Source of the DNA: Shewanella jiangmenensis | Lineage (GTDB): Bacteria > Pseudomonadota > Gammaproteobacteria > Enterobacterales > Shewanellaceae | Reading direction: 5' to 3' | Assembly (NCBI RefSeq): GCF_018596335.1 | Contig: NZ_JAHEPS010000001.1 | Coordinates: 930,001 to 994,000, forward strand | DNA: 64,000 nt | Part shown: positions 1 to 8,933 of the stretch, one piece after another | How positions within the stretch are numbered: position 1 is the first letter of the stretch | Layout: every line of letters starts with the position of its first letter | Notes under the pieces: generated by a model | What the model saw: only the letters and a program-made list of their open reading frames with translations | What the model was told of the DNA's origin: nothing | The model's database searches: none | Position numbers and translations under genes: made by a program

Positions 1-1
1 A

Positions 2-478
2 GTGGTGGCCATGGGCGCCTTTCCGCTGTCACTCTCAAGCCAGGCCATTGCCGCTGAAGTCAGCCACTGCCTGGCGCAGGTGGGGCTTAATGGCTTTGAG
101 GAGCGCGACTACGGTAAGCTCTCCGGCGGTGAGCGTCAGCGGGTGCAACTGGCGCGGGTGCTGCTGCAGCTGAGTCAAACCGACAGGGGCATTCTGCTGC
201 TGGATGAACCCACCTCAGCGCTGGATCTCGCCCACCAGCACAGGGTACTGCAGCTTGCACGAAACCTCGCCCGCGAGCGTAATTTTATCGTAGTGGCCGT
301 GCTGCACTGCCTCAATCTTGCTGCCGAATACTGCGATGGCATTCATATTCTCGATAATGGCAGGCTCAAACTCAGCGGCGGCCCGAAAGCGTGCCTGACG
401 CCTGAGCAAATCAATGCGGTATGGCATTATCAGCCAAGCCGCTTTGTGGCCGACGATGGCCGAACGCTGCTGTTCTAA
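2..478 (+). CDS. hmuV: Haemin ABC transporter ATP-binding protein HmuV, C-terminal part (cut by window start)
   Basis: C-terminal 158 residues of an ABC ATPase; the N-terminus with Walker A lies off the left edge, so the GTG at position 2 is not the true start. The ABC signature LSGGERQRVQLARVL, the Walker B/D-loop ILLLDEPTSALD and the H-loop histidine (VAVLHCLN) are all present. The signature and the ending resemble HmuV, the cytoplasmic ATPase that powers haem import with HmuT and HmuU. Membership in the FepC/BtuD-like iron/B12 import class is secure from the sequence. The haem substrate is an inference from overall similarity, because the partner genes lie outside the window. Confidence 0.75.
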   Translation: MVAMGAFPLSLSSQAIAAEVSHCLAQVGLNGFEERDYGKLSGGERQRVQLARVLLQLSQTDRGILLLDEPTSALDLAHQHRVLQLARNLARERNFIVVAVLHCLNLAAEYCDGIHILDNGRLKLSGGPKACLTPEQINAVWHYQPSRFVADDGRTLLF

Positions 479-594
479 AGGATCGGCTTTTTTGAAAGAA
501 ATGCAGTGTTGAACGAAATCGAAATGTAATAACTATTGGCGCTGAATTAGGGGTTTAGCTAGAGTCTACCAAACACACAGAAACGGATGTCGAT

Positions 595-1638
595 GTGAAC
601 CACTCTCTCTTTTCCCTGCCCCGCCGGATACATAATCGCGCTGGGCCGCTGACCTGTAATCTCTTTGCCGCGCTGTTGCCGCTGACCTTTTTAAGCTCTG
701 CGGCGCTGGCGTATGAGCCAAACGAAGGACACCGCAAGCTGACTCAGGCCGCCTTTGAGGTGCTGGAAAAGTGCAAGATGCCGCTGAGCGCCGAGCTTAA
801 ACAGCAGGTGATGGCGGGTAACCTCGCCATGGACAAGGGCGCGGCTAAACTGCCGGATAGCCTGATGGACAGCATTCATGCCAACGCGCTTTATCCGATG
901 AAGGTCAGAGTTCATAACTGGCATTTTTATCATCCGGATAAAACCTCGGACGCCGAGCGGCTGTCGGGCAAAACGGATATGTCGATGGCACGGCTTTGGC
1001 AGGCGGGGCAAACCGGGCTTGCCACTGCCGATAACGGCCACAAGGGTTATTACCTTGGCGCGCTGCTTCATCTAATTCAGGATGTGACTGTGCCGGCGCA
1101 CACGACGCCTGTGTACCACGGCCCGAAAATTATCGCCTGGAAAGGGGAATTTGCGCCGCTTATCCGCTACCTTGGCTGGCGCCACCGCGGCTTGTTTCTT
1201 ATCAGCGACCCCATAGATAAATGGCCGGTCGTCGGAGTTAAGGTCGGCGTTAAGCTCGGCGATAAGTTCGATGCGCCTTGCCCAGCCGTTATAGCTGATG
1301 TAAACGATGAAACTGCACCTTTGGCCGAGGCGTTTGACACGCTGAGAGAGACCACCTCGCGCCAGACCCTGAGCGCCCTCGATGCGCCGATTCAGGGCTG
1401 CGGTGAGCCGTGGGGGATATTCTGGCGTCAGAACATAGGCCACAGGTATTTTTCGGGCTATAACCAGGCGTTAAAACCCTTTGATAAAGAGGGGGACTTT
1501 GTCTTTAACGGCAAGCAATGTACCCCGGATTACCAGTCATTTGTGGCCGCCAGACATCAGGCGGCGGTCGATGCCAGCGTGGCCGCGCTGGCGTTATGGC
1601 TTAAGGAGTCCGGTGCCCTTAATCGGTCCGGCTCATAA
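595..1638 (+). CDS. Secreted zinc-dependent phospholipase C / S1-P1 nuclease-like protein
   Basis: 347 residues starting at GTG. A Sec signal peptide ends near residue 39 (SSAALA then Y). The mature protein has an early histidine (EGHRKLTQAA, H46), a histidine cluster HNWHFYHP (107-114) and the pattern H159-x3-D163-x5-H169 followed by H175. This H-x3-D-x5-H arrangement is the zinc-ligand signature of bacterial zinc-dependent phospholipase C and S1/P1 nucleases. It probably acts in the periplasm or outside the cell on phospholipid or nucleic acid; the substrate cannot be read from sequence. It runs convergently into the FAD oxidoreductase gene and overlaps its 3' end by 20 bp. The ribosome binding site is weak, so the start is uncertain. 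Confidence 0.6.
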   Translation: MNHSLFSLPRRIHNRAGPLTCNLFAALLPLTFLSSAALAYEPNEGHRKLTQAAFEVLEKCKMPLSAELKQQVMAGNLAMDKGAAKLPDSLMDSIHANALYPMKVRVHNWHFYHPDKTSDAERLSGKTDMSMARLWQAGQTGLATADNGHKGYYLGALLHLIQDVTVPAHTTPVYHGPKIIAWKGEFAPLIRYLGWRHRGLFLISDPIDKWPVVGVKVGVKLGDKFDAPCPAVIADVNDETAPLAEAFDTLRETTSRQTLSALDAPIQGCGEPWGIFWRQNIGHRYFSGYNQALKPFDKEGDFVFNGKQCTPDYQSFVAARHQAAVDASVAALALWLKESGALNRSGS

Positions 1639-3079
1639 AGGCTTCGAGGGCATCGGCAAGTTTGGATACCCCCGCCGTGAGTTTACTTTGGGGGCGGCTA
1701 ACCAGCAGTCTTTCTTCGGCGCGATAGAGCGCACCACTGCTGCTGTAGCCAAGCCAGGGCCAGGGCTCAGACTCCCAGCGCCTTAGGATTTCAGTGATTT
1801 TTCCCTGATAGGCCCAGGGCATACCTGCAAGCTCAGAGTCGGGGTTCGCAATCAGGCTTGCCAGGGTTTCGCCAAACAGCATGCTCGCGCCAACACCTTC
1901 ACCGCCATAGCCGCCGATAAAACCAAGGCCAGTGCTGCTGTCAAAAATTGCGTGGGGTCTGAATCGGCGCGACAGTGCAAGGCAGCCGCCCCAGCCATGG
2001 GTCAGTTCAACCCCTTTGAGGGCGGGGAAAAAGGCGCTGAGCAGCTCACTTCGAAGGTCAAAAATATCGCCCATGGGCGGCTCGCCTATGCGCCGTGGCT
2101 GAAAACCAAAACGGGTTTTGACTGCGCCGCCAAAGCCATAACCGCCGCGGGCACCAAACACCAGCCGCCCATCCTGACTGCGCTGGCCATAGGTGATAAG
2201 CCGTGATGCATCAGCAAAGGTCTGCCTGCCGTCAAGGCCAATGTTTTGCCACTGCGCGTCGCTTAACGGCTCGGTGGCACAAAGCACGCTGAAAACCGGC
2301 AGACTGGTGTGGCCATCAAGCCCCAAAAGGCGCTGATAACCTTCAAGCGCCGACACCAGCACAGGCGCCTTCACCGAGCCGTGGGCGGTAGTCACTTTGT
2401 GCTCGCCGGGTTTACTGCTGACAGCCATCGCGGCGCTTTGCTCAAAGAGTTCAACCCCAAGCGCCTCAACGGCGCGGGCAAGGCCCCTGACGAGTTTGAG
2501 CGGCTGCACCCGCGCGCAGTGGGGAGTAAAAATAGCGGCGCGGGTATCCGGAAGATTCAGCGCCGCGCTCGCCTCATCGGCCTCAAGCCAGCGGATGTCG
2601 GCCTCATCAAAACCAGCGGCGCGAAAATGCTCAAGCTCGGCCGTTAACCGTTTAAGCTGCTGCGGGTAGCGCGCCGCCACATGTAAATTGCCGCCATGGT
2701 GAAAGTCGCAGTCAATGCCAAGGCTCGCAAGTAAGCGCTCGCCCTTCGCCACAGTGCCGGTGATAAGCGCCTTGGCGCGGGAACGCCGCTCGCCATCCAG
2801 CATCGCCAGATAGTCTGTATCGCCGCCAAAACTGCCCATAAACCAGCCGCCATTGCGACCGGACGCGCCTTCGCCCGCCATGGCCGCTTCCAGCACCACC
2901 ACCTTAAGCGACGGATTGACGCTTTTAAGAAAATACGCGCTCCACAGCCCCGAATAACCGGCGCCAAGAATACAAACGTCGGCCTCGATATCGCCCTCAA
3001 GCATGGGCCTTGGCGTCATCGCCTCGCCAAGGGTTGCCGCCCACAGGCTTTCATCCAGCCCGCCGGTTTGTGTTATCAC
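1619..3079 (-). CDS. FAD-dependent oxidoreductase (DAO/GlpO family)
   Basis: 486 residues. The Rossmann dinucleotide fold starts at residue 33 with the GxGxxG motif (ILGAGYSG, G39/G41/G44) and an acidic residue ending beta-2 (VVLEAAMAGEGASGRNGG), typical of the D-amino-acid oxidase family. The GASGRNGGW segment is shared with gamma-glutamylputrescine oxidase (PuuB) and related amine oxidases. A C-terminal FAD-binding stretch reads FIGGYGGEGVGASM. It probably oxidises an amine or amino acid in the cytoplasm; the substrate is unknown. Its start overlaps the stop of the upstream wHTH gene by 4 bp, so the two are translationally coupled. Confidence 0.8.
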   Translation of the reverse strand: MITQTGGLDESLWAATLGEAMTPRPMLEGDIEADVCILGAGYSGLWSAYFLKSVNPSLKVVVLEAAMAGEGASGRNGGWFMGSFGGDTDYLAMLDGERRSRAKALITGTVAKGERLLASLGIDCDFHHGGNLHVAARYPQQLKRLTAELEHFRAAGFDEADIRWLEADEASAALNLPDTRAAIFTPHCARVQPLKLVRGLARAVEALGVELFEQSAAMAVSSKPGEHKVTTAHGSVKAPVLVSALEGYQRLLGLDGHTSLPVFSVLCATEPLSDAQWQNIGLDGRQTFADASRLITYGQRSQDGRLVFGARGGYGFGGAVKTRFGFQPRRIGEPPMGDIFDLRSELLSAFFPALKGVELTHGWGGCLALSRRFRPHAIFDSSTGLGFIGGYGGEGVGASMLFGETLASLIANPDSELAGMPWAYQGKITEILRRWESEPWPWLGYSSSGALYRAEERLLVSRPQSKLTAGVSKLADALEAFMSRTD

Positions 3080-3381
3080 GCCTCGCCTCCGAGAATGGCT
3101 TTGACTTCATCGAGATGGGTATCCATCCAGGCGCTGCTGATGGGCCCCCAGGTGCGAATGCGGTAGTAACCGGCGTTATGGCGCTCGCCGTCCTGCACAA
3201 ACTCAACCTCAATGCCGATATCGCCAAAACTGGCAATAGCGTCCTGTAAGGTGCGCCTTGGCATGCCGGTGAGTTTGCTTAAGGACAATAAATTATGCCG
3301 CTCATCATCCATAAGATGAGCCAGATACAACTTGCGTAAAAATGCCTTGTGCTGCTTGCTGACATCTCCGGTGTGGGGCAT
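3076..3381 (-). CDS. Small winged-helix DNA-binding protein
   Basis: 101 residues, no signal peptide. The segment LLSLSKLTGMPRRTLQDAI reads as a helix-turn-helix recognition element, followed by a strand-rich wing (IGIEVEFVQDG, GYYRIRTWG). It is the first gene of a two-gene minus-strand operon with the FAD oxidoreductase, overlapping it by 4 bp, so it may regulate that enzyme or its pathway. The first 30 bases of the gene are close to the divergent PH-domain gene. Helix-turn-helix assignment is by pattern recognition; no effector domain is visible. Confidence 0.65.
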   Translation of the reverse strand: MPHTGDVSKQHKAFLRKLYLAHLMDDERHNLLSLSKLTGMPRRTLQDAIASFGDIGIEVEFVQDGERHNAGYYRIRTWGPISSAWMDTHLDEVKAILGGEA

Positions 3382-3549
3382 GGCGAACTCCTGACAGATT
3401 TTTCACCAAATTACTTGAATTTGCGCCGCTTACCAAGAGGCACGCAGTTAACACCACAGCAGGATAGACATGTGGCAAGGCTATGGATTTATATAAGTTT
3501 TCACTGCTATATTGCCAAAATGCACCACAATTCGACATGGATAAACCCA

Positions 3550-4083
3550 ATGCAGGAACAAGATCTCGACCACAGCGCCGCCTACAGGCTGCTGGAGCCG
3601 GGCCACTGGAGCGTATTTGAGCTGCCCGCACTGCAAAGGGTTGAGAAATCCTACGCCAAGATGCTGAGCATTATGGTGACAGTGCCGATAGCAGCACTCG
3701 TACTTGGCCTGTCGGTACTGCTGTGGCGCGATGGCTTGCACCAGCTGCTGTGGGGCGTGCCGGCTATCGTTTTACTCCTGTGCCTTGCCGCTGTGTATCT
3801 GTGTCGTCGCCATGTCGCGCATCTGGGGTATGGCGTCACCGAGCTTGAAATCATCAGTCAGAAAGGGATCTGGTGGCAAAGCCGTACCGCCCTTCCCTAC
3901 AGCCGTATTCAGCACGTTACTCTGTCCCAGGGGCCGCTGGAGCGCCGTTTCGGATTGGCGCGAATCGAATGTTTCAGCGCCGGCAGCGGCACGGCTGAAA
4001 TTGAAATTGCCGGTCTGGCCGAGGCAACCGCTGAAGCGCTGCGAAGCCATCTGCTTGGCAAAGCCGGAGCGCAGGACGCATGA
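3550..4083 (+). CDS. YdbS-like bacterial PH-domain membrane protein
   Basis: 177 residues from the ATG chosen here; an in-frame ATG at 3520 is also possible because neither has a clear ribosome binding site. Two hydrophobic helices (about residues 38-56 and 63-83) are followed by a soluble bPH_2 (DUF304) domain with the typical GVTELEIISQKGIWW and YSRIQHVTLSQGPLERRFGLARIE stretch. Members are inner-membrane proteins of poorly known function, usually encoded beside a YdbT-like partner, as here. The stop overlaps the partner's start (ATGA), indicating coupled translation. Confidence 0.75.
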   Translation: MQEQDLDHSAAYRLLEPGHWSVFELPALQRVEKSYAKMLSIMVTVPIAALVLGLSVLLWRDGLHQLLWGVPAIVLLLCLAAVYLCRRHVAHLGYGVTELEIISQKGIWWQSRTALPYSRIQHVTLSQGPLERRFGLARIECFSAGSGTAEIEIAGLAEATAEALRSHLLGKAGAQDA

Positions 4084-5852
4084 GCCCCAATCAGCAGCAA
4101 AGCACAGATAACCGGCCAGTGTTGGAAATGCCAGAGGGCCAGGAGCCGCCCCACAGCGACCAATGGCAACAGCTGTCGCGCTGGTCGGTGCTGAGTTTTA
4201 CCCTCTCGGCCAGTAAACAGCTGCTGATGCAGGGCTATGCCGTGGTGCCAATCGTCTACACCGGCTGGAAAAAGGGCTTTGACTCACCACTTATGCTGCT
4301 GGTGATTTCCGCCGTGCTGCTTGGGATTATCATCAATGGTCTGGTGCAGTATTTTACCTTCAGATTCAGGGCGCTGGATAACAAGCTTGAGGTGCGCCGG
4401 GGCCTTGTATTTGTCCGGCGCGACGAGCTGCCGCTGGATAAAATTCAGAATATCCGCCTCGACCAGCCGTTTTATTTCAAGCCGCTGAACCTTTGCACTC
4501 TGGTGATTGAAACCGCCGGCTCCAGCGACAGTGAAGTGAGCATTGCAGCCATGAGCCTTGAGCGGGCGCAGGAACTCAAATCCCATCTGCTTGGCGAAGG
4601 CCGCCACGCCGCTGACGCGATGCAGGGCGCAACATCAGTGGCGACCTCAGCCTCAACATCGGCTTCAACATCAGCAGCGGCCTCAGATGCCACATCCGCA
4701 CAAGGCTTGGCCGAAGCATCAGCAAAAGCATCCGGCGCATCAACAAAAGCCCAAGGCGCATCAGCCAAAACATCGGAGCGCCGCGACGACATCCAGGTTA
4801 TCCACCGCAGCGCCCGGGAGCTGGTGATCTTTGGCCTGTACCATAACAACCTGATTTGGCTTGCGGTATTTGCAGGCTCCCTGCTGGGGCAAATCCCGCT
4901 GCATGAAATTATCGAACGGCTCGGATTTGAGGCCGCATCCCAGTGGCAATCCAAGGGGCCGCTGCTACTTGCGATGCTGAGTCTCGCACTCATCGCAGCA
5001 GGCTACCTTGCCCTCAGTCTGCTGTCGGTGCTGTTTGCGCTGCTCAAATACTTTCCTTACGCGCTACACCTGCTGCATTCAACCGCGCAGCATCGGCCAC
5101 AGAGTGAAGGCAGTGCAAAACGGCAGCCGACACTTGAGCGGCGCGGCGGCATTATCGCCCACCAGCAGGATGCAGCCGCCATGCGCCGGGTGCAGTTGGT
5201 GGCATTCAATCAGCCACCGCTGGCACGGCTGATTGGCCGCTGGACGGTATTTTTTCATCAGGTGAAAGGCAGCGAAGTTGAGCGGGTGGCCAAACTGCCC
5301 ATGTTGGTGCCAGCATTGAAAGAGTCGGAGCTTGCGCCGCTTCTTGCTAAGTTGGCGGCGCTGCCGGGCGGCGATGCCTCGCTGCCGTCCATCAGCACGT
5401 TAAACCCCATTCATAAGGCCTGGTTTTACCGCAAGCTTATTCCACTGCTGGTTGTCGCCGTCGCGGCATTGATTGCACTGAGCAGCCTCGTTTCCACAAG
5501 TAGCCTGCTTTCCACAAGCAGCCTGATTGGCGAGCTTGTCCTGACCGGCGCCCTGCTCGCAAGCCTTGGCCTGTGGCTCAGGTACCGCCATTACGGCTAT
5601 CAGCACAGCAACGACCTGCTGTGGCTTCGAAGCGGCCTGCTTGGTCATACGCTGGTGCGGATCCCGCTTGGCAAGGTGCAGCACGTTCGCCTGCATCAAT
5701 CGCCCTGGCAGCGAAGACACAAGCTCGCCACCCTTGAGCTTGGGCTTGCCAGTGGGGTGCAGCGCCTGCCCTGGGTACCGCTTGAACATGCCAAGGCGAT
5801 TGCCGACCACAGCTTACGCCTCACCCGCACCGATCGCCGCAACTGGATTTAG
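4080..5852 (+). CDS. YdbT-like multi-PH-domain membrane protein with a simple-repeat insert
   Basis: 590 residues. It carries several DUF304/bPH_2 domains interleaved with transmembrane helix pairs. The first domain (about 95-170) has LEVRRGLVFVRRDELPLDKIQ; the last (about 495-580) has LLWLRSGLLGHTLVRIPLGKVQ. Helices lie near 50-90, 250-275, 290-320 and 440-490. Between the first PH domain and the next helix pair, residues about 178-232 form a Thr/Ser/Ala/Lys linker with reiterated TSAS and ASAKASGAS units, encoded by degenerate repeats at about 4611-4776. Relatives without this insert are about 50 residues shorter as I recall. It forms an operon with the YdbS-like gene and probably the DUF924 gene, which starts 9 bp after its stop. 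Confidence 0.75.
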   Translation: MSPNQQQSTDNRPVLEMPEGQEPPHSDQWQQLSRWSVLSFTLSASKQLLMQGYAVVPIVYTGWKKGFDSPLMLLVISAVLLGIIINGLVQYFTFRFRALDNKLEVRRGLVFVRRDELPLDKIQNIRLDQPFYFKPLNLCTLVIETAGSSDSEVSIAAMSLERAQELKSHLLGEGRHAADAMQGATSVATSASTSASTSAAASDATSAQGLAEASAKASGASTKAQGASAKTSERRDDIQVIHRSARELVIFGLYHNNLIWLAVFAGSLLGQIPLHEIIERLGFEAASQWQSKGPLLLAMLSLALIAAGYLALSLLSVLFALLKYFPYALHLLHSTAQHRPQSEGSAKRQPTLERRGGIIAHQQDAAAMRRVQLVAFNQPPLARLIGRWTVFFHQVKGSEVERVAKLPMLVPALKESELAPLLAKLAALPGGDASLPSISTLNPIHKAWFYRKLIPLLVVAVAALIALSSLVSTSSLLSTSSLIGELVLTGALLASLGLWLRYRHYGYQHSNDLLWLRSGLLGHTLVRIPLGKVQHVRLHQSPWQRRHKLATLELGLASGVQRLPWVPLEHAKAIADHSLRLTRTDRRNWI

Positions 5853-5861
5853 GAGCGCACT

Positions 5862-6410
5862 ATGACCGACATGCACTGGCAAACTGTTATCGATTTTTGG
5901 TTTGAAGAAATCAGCCCCAAACACTGGTGGCAAAAGGATGAAGCCTTCGATAAAGCAATCCAGAGCCGTTTCGGCGACTGGCTGATTGCGGCCAAAAAAG
6001 CCGAGCTTTATCCGTGGCGTACCGAGCCCTTGGGGCGGCTTGCCGAGGTGATAGTGCTGGATCAGTTTTCCCGCAATATCCATCGAGACACCCCGGCCGC
6101 ATTCGAGGCCGACCCAATGGCACTGGCGTTGGCGCAGGAGGCCGTCGCCCTAGGCATCGACACCCTGCTGCCCGCGCCCATGTTGCCCTTTTTGTACATG
6201 CCTTATATGCACAGCGAATCACAGCTTATCCACGAGCAGGCGCTGGTACTTTTCAGCCAGCCGGCGGCGAAGGGCAATCTTGAATTTGAGCTGCGCCACA
6301 AGGCAATTATCGACCGCTTTGGCCGATATCCCCATCGCAATCAAATTCTTGGAAGACAATCAAGCAGCGACGAGCTGGCCTTTTTACAGGAGCCGGGTTC
6401 ATCTTTTTAA
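5862..6410 (+). CDS. DUF924 family protein
   Basis: 182 residues, soluble, no signal peptide. It shows the DUF924 landmarks in order: VIDFWFEEISPKHWWQKDEAFD at the start, LAEVIVLDQFSRNIHRDTPAAF in the middle, MLPFLYMPYMHSE and the closing DRFGRYPHRNQILGR. The family adopts an all-helical TPR-like fold and has no established activity. An AGGAG ribosome binding site precedes the ATG by 7 bases. It follows the YdbS/YdbT pair closely and may be co-transcribed with it. Confidence 0.85.
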   Translation: MTDMHWQTVIDFWFEEISPKHWWQKDEAFDKAIQSRFGDWLIAAKKAELYPWRTEPLGRLAEVIVLDQFSRNIHRDTPAAFEADPMALALAQEAVALGIDTLLPAPMLPFLYMPYMHSESQLIHEQALVLFSQPAAKGNLEFELRHKAIIDRFGRYPHRNQILGRQSSSDELAFLQEPGSSF

Positions 6411-6525
6411 CGCAATGATTTTAACGAGGAGACAAGAAGCGCGCCTGAGTGTGAGCTAAACTCAAATCAGTCTCACCACAGCCACATCCCAAGGCGCGGG
6501 TTTTCAATCTGAATCACAGGCTGCC

Positions 6526-7293
6526 ATGACACGAAAACTACACCTTATCAATACCTTGATTGCCGCAAACCTGAGCATCTTGATACAACCTGCCGCTGCG
6601 GACACCCTGGATATAGGGGTAAGTTTTGCCATTCCGCCCTATGTCATTCAGGCCAACAGCAGCGGTCTGGAACTCGATATTCTCACCGAAGCCCTCGCCC
6701 GCAGCGGCCACCGCGCTACCATTCATTACCAGCCACTGGCGCGCACCTTCCGTGAATTACAGGACGGAAAACTGGACGGGATCATCAACACCCAGCCGCA
6801 CATACTGGATGGCGTGTACTACAGCGAGGTGGTGATCCGCTTTCAGAACTGCGCCTTCAGCCTTTCCGGCCGCAAGCTTAGCATCAGCTCCATAGCCGAT
6901 CTTAAAGACAAGAGCGTGGTAGCTTTTCAGCAGGCCGGACGCCTGCTCGGCGATGAGTTCAAACCCATTGCCGCACAGGAGAGTTACAGCGAAATTGCCG
7001 CCCAGCGCAACCAGGTGCATGTGCTGTTTAAAGGTCGCACCGACGTCATCATCATGGAGCGCAGTATTTTCGGCTATTACCGCAAGCAGGAAATCAATTC
7101 CGGCTTTTTTGATGCGCAGGCGCCCGTAGACGAGCACTGCATCTTCCCCCCCACAGATTACCGCTTCGCCTTCCGCTCAGAGAAAATCCGTGACGACTTC
7201 AACCGGGGTTTGCGCGACATCAGTGAAGACGGCACCCTCGATGCCATCCGCAGCAAATACCGCGACATGCTGGCCCTACCCGAAGAGCGCTGA
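6526..7293 (+). CDS. Periplasmic solute-binding protein, SBP family 3
   Basis: 255 residues with a Sec signal peptide (hydrophobic core about 8-23, cleavage after AAA near 25). The mature part has the family 3 solute-binding fold: LDIGVSFAIPPYVIQ at the start, a GLELDILTEAL helix, ARTFRELQDGKLDGIINTQP, and a C-terminal helix ending DGTLDAIRSKYRDML. No ABC permease or ATPase lies beside it, so it is an orphan binder, as is common in Shewanella and Vibrio, where such proteins often look like amino-acid sensors. The ligand is unknown. A distant paralogue is encoded at 13478-14239. Confidence 0.8.
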   Translation: MTRKLHLINTLIAANLSILIQPAAADTLDIGVSFAIPPYVIQANSSGLELDILTEALARSGHRATIHYQPLARTFRELQDGKLDGIINTQPHILDGVYYSEVVIRFQNCAFSLSGRKLSISSIADLKDKSVVAFQQAGRLLGDEFKPIAAQESYSEIAAQRNQVHVLFKGRTDVIIMERSIFGYYRKQEINSGFFDAQAPVDEHCIFPPTDYRFAFRSEKIRDDFNRGLRDISEDGTLDAIRSKYRDMLALPEER

Positions 7294-7321
7294 GCTAAGC
7301 AGCAGCCAGCTTGCCTAACGC

Positions 7322-7825
7322 TTATTTGGGCGGGCAGAAGGGTTTAAGGTTTCCCTGTTTTGCCACCTGCTTCATGCTGTGCTGGCCTTTTAAATCCCGG
7401 TACACCACAGTGTTCCACACTTCGCCATTATCCATTTCAAATTCAATGGCGTAATTAATGCCGGCCACCACCTGGGTGCGCACTTCGCGGATACTTTTAA
7501 GCTTGGCGGCGCTGTTCATTTGCGACAGTACCGAATCGAGCGCCGCGCGGGCTTCGTCGGTTACCTCGCCCTGACGATGCCAGCCGCCCGGCAAACCTTC
7601 ACCCGGAAGACAATCCATACCCACATCCTCTCTTGTTGCGCTCTGCCCCATGGTGTTGCCAGACTCGCTGGCCTCCGGCGCTGCGCTTGCTGACGGCGCT
7701 GCTGCTGACGACGCGGCGCTTGTTGACGCAGCGTTTGTCGAGGGAGCCTCGGTACAGGCGCCGAGCAGCATCGCCGCCCCCAATAATAATGCCACCTGAC
7801 CTTTTGCGAATATCGCTTGCTTCAT
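7322..7825 (-). CDS. Small lipoprotein with Ala/Ser-rich linker
   Basis: 167 residues. The start is set by the ribosome binding site: a perfect AAGGAGGT lies 7 bases upstream of the ATG at 7825, and an upstream in-frame GTG at 7834 would overlap that site. The signal peptide ends in the lipobox LLGAC, so it is a lipoprotein. An Ala/Ser/Thr-rich tether (about 28-55) leads to a small C-terminal domain with two cysteines (DCLPG and KPFCPPK) and a GWHRQGEVTDEARAALDSVL helix. The C-terminal domain resembles a cystatin-like fold (VVAGINYAIEFEMDNGEVWNTVVY), including a QVVAGINY stretch close to the cystatin QxVxG motif. It may be an envelope protease inhibitor; that is an inference from the motif alone. 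Confidence 0.65.
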   Translation of the reverse strand: MKQAIFAKGQVALLLGAAMLLGACTEAPSTNAASTSAASSAAAPSASAAPEASESGNTMGQSATREDVGMDCLPGEGLPGGWHRQGEVTDEARAALDSVLSQMNSAAKLKSIREVRTQVVAGINYAIEFEMDNGEVWNTVVYRDLKGQHSMKQVAKQGNLKPFCPPK

Positions 7826-7994
7826 TACCAACACCTCCTTTGCTGTTTCAGCTTTTATATCAGACTATTAAATGCCAAAGCCTGAGCCGGTTCCAAAAAC
7901 CGTCTTTTGGCTGACCCTTGCCGCCCCTTAACCAAACCGCTACATTGGCCCCTCACGCCTGACATCCTTTACTGTTAATCCTTAGCCACGAATC

Positions 7995-8852
7995 ATGAAC
8001 AGCCGCTTTTATTTGATGGCCGCCTGCTCCGCCATCCTGATGGGCACCATAGGCATTATCGCCCGCCTCGGCGAGCTGGATGCCGCCACCCTCACTTTTT
8101 ATCGTCTCGGCCTTGGCGCCCTGGTGCTGGCGCTGTTTTTACTGCCGGGCAACGGCTGGCGTCGCCTTGGCGGCTGGCCGCACTGGGCGACTCTGGTTGC
8201 CGGTGTGCTGCTTGGCAGTTTTATTCTGTGCTTTTTAAAGGCCATCGAAACCATTCCGATGTCGATGGCCATCATGCTGGTGTATCTTGCGCCCGCCGTG
8301 GCCGCCATCGGTGCCCATCTGCTGTTTAATGAGCGGCTGACCAAAGCGTCCCTCGCGTTGGTACTGCTGGCGTTTTTCGGCTTTGCCATGCTGCAGGAGT
8401 TCCGGCTGCAAACCCAGGGCGCCGAGGCGGTTGGTCTTGGCTTTGCCATAGCCTGTCTGCTGGCCTACAGCGCCTTTATTCTGGTGAATAAAAAAATTCC
8501 GGCAACGGTCGACCCCTATGCCAAAACCCTGGTTCAGCTGATGGTTGGCGCCCTGTGCGCCCTGCCCTTTATCTGGAGTGAACCGCTGCCTGAGGGGCAA
8601 GACTGGCTGTGGCTGCTGCTGGCGGCGTTCTTCCCGGGATTTATTGCTATTTTGTTTGCGGTCAAGGCGATAGCGGCGTTGCCCGCCAAGGTGTTTGGCA
8701 CCCTCGCTTATCTTGAGCCTTTGGTGGTGGTGCTGGCAGGCTTCTTTATCTTCAGCGAACCCATGTCGGCACTAAAGTGGGGCGGCTGCGCGCTTATTCT
8801 TGTCAGCGGCATAGCTCAGGCGCATCTGGCGCGATCTCAGTCGGGCTCCTGA
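7995..8852 (+). CDS. EamA/DMT-family membrane transporter
   Basis: 285 residues with about ten hydrophobic helices forming two EamA repeats (about 4-137 and 148-280). The end of each half has the usual pattern (AVAAIGAHLLFNERLTKAS and PLVVVLAGFFIFSEPMSALKW). Drug/metabolite exporters of this class move amino acids, sugars or drugs across the inner membrane; the substrate here is unknown. It stands alone between divergent and tandem neighbours, with no strong ribosome binding site before the ATG. Confidence 0.85.
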   Translation: MNSRFYLMAACSAILMGTIGIIARLGELDAATLTFYRLGLGALVLALFLLPGNGWRRLGGWPHWATLVAGVLLGSFILCFLKAIETIPMSMAIMLVYLAPAVAAIGAHLLFNERLTKASLALVLLAFFGFAMLQEFRLQTQGAEAVGLGFAIACLLAYSAFILVNKKIPATVDPYAKTLVQLMVGALCALPFIWSEPLPEGQDWLWLLLAAFFPGFIAILFAVKAIAALPAKVFGTLAYLEPLVVVLAGFFIFSEPMSALKWGGCALILVSGIAQAHLARSQSGS

Positions 8853-8933
8853 CTGGCATTGCGCTCGTCCATAGGGTAATTTAGGCGCCAAAAATACAAG
8901 CCGCTCAGGCGGCAATTTGAAGGAAGCAGTTAC

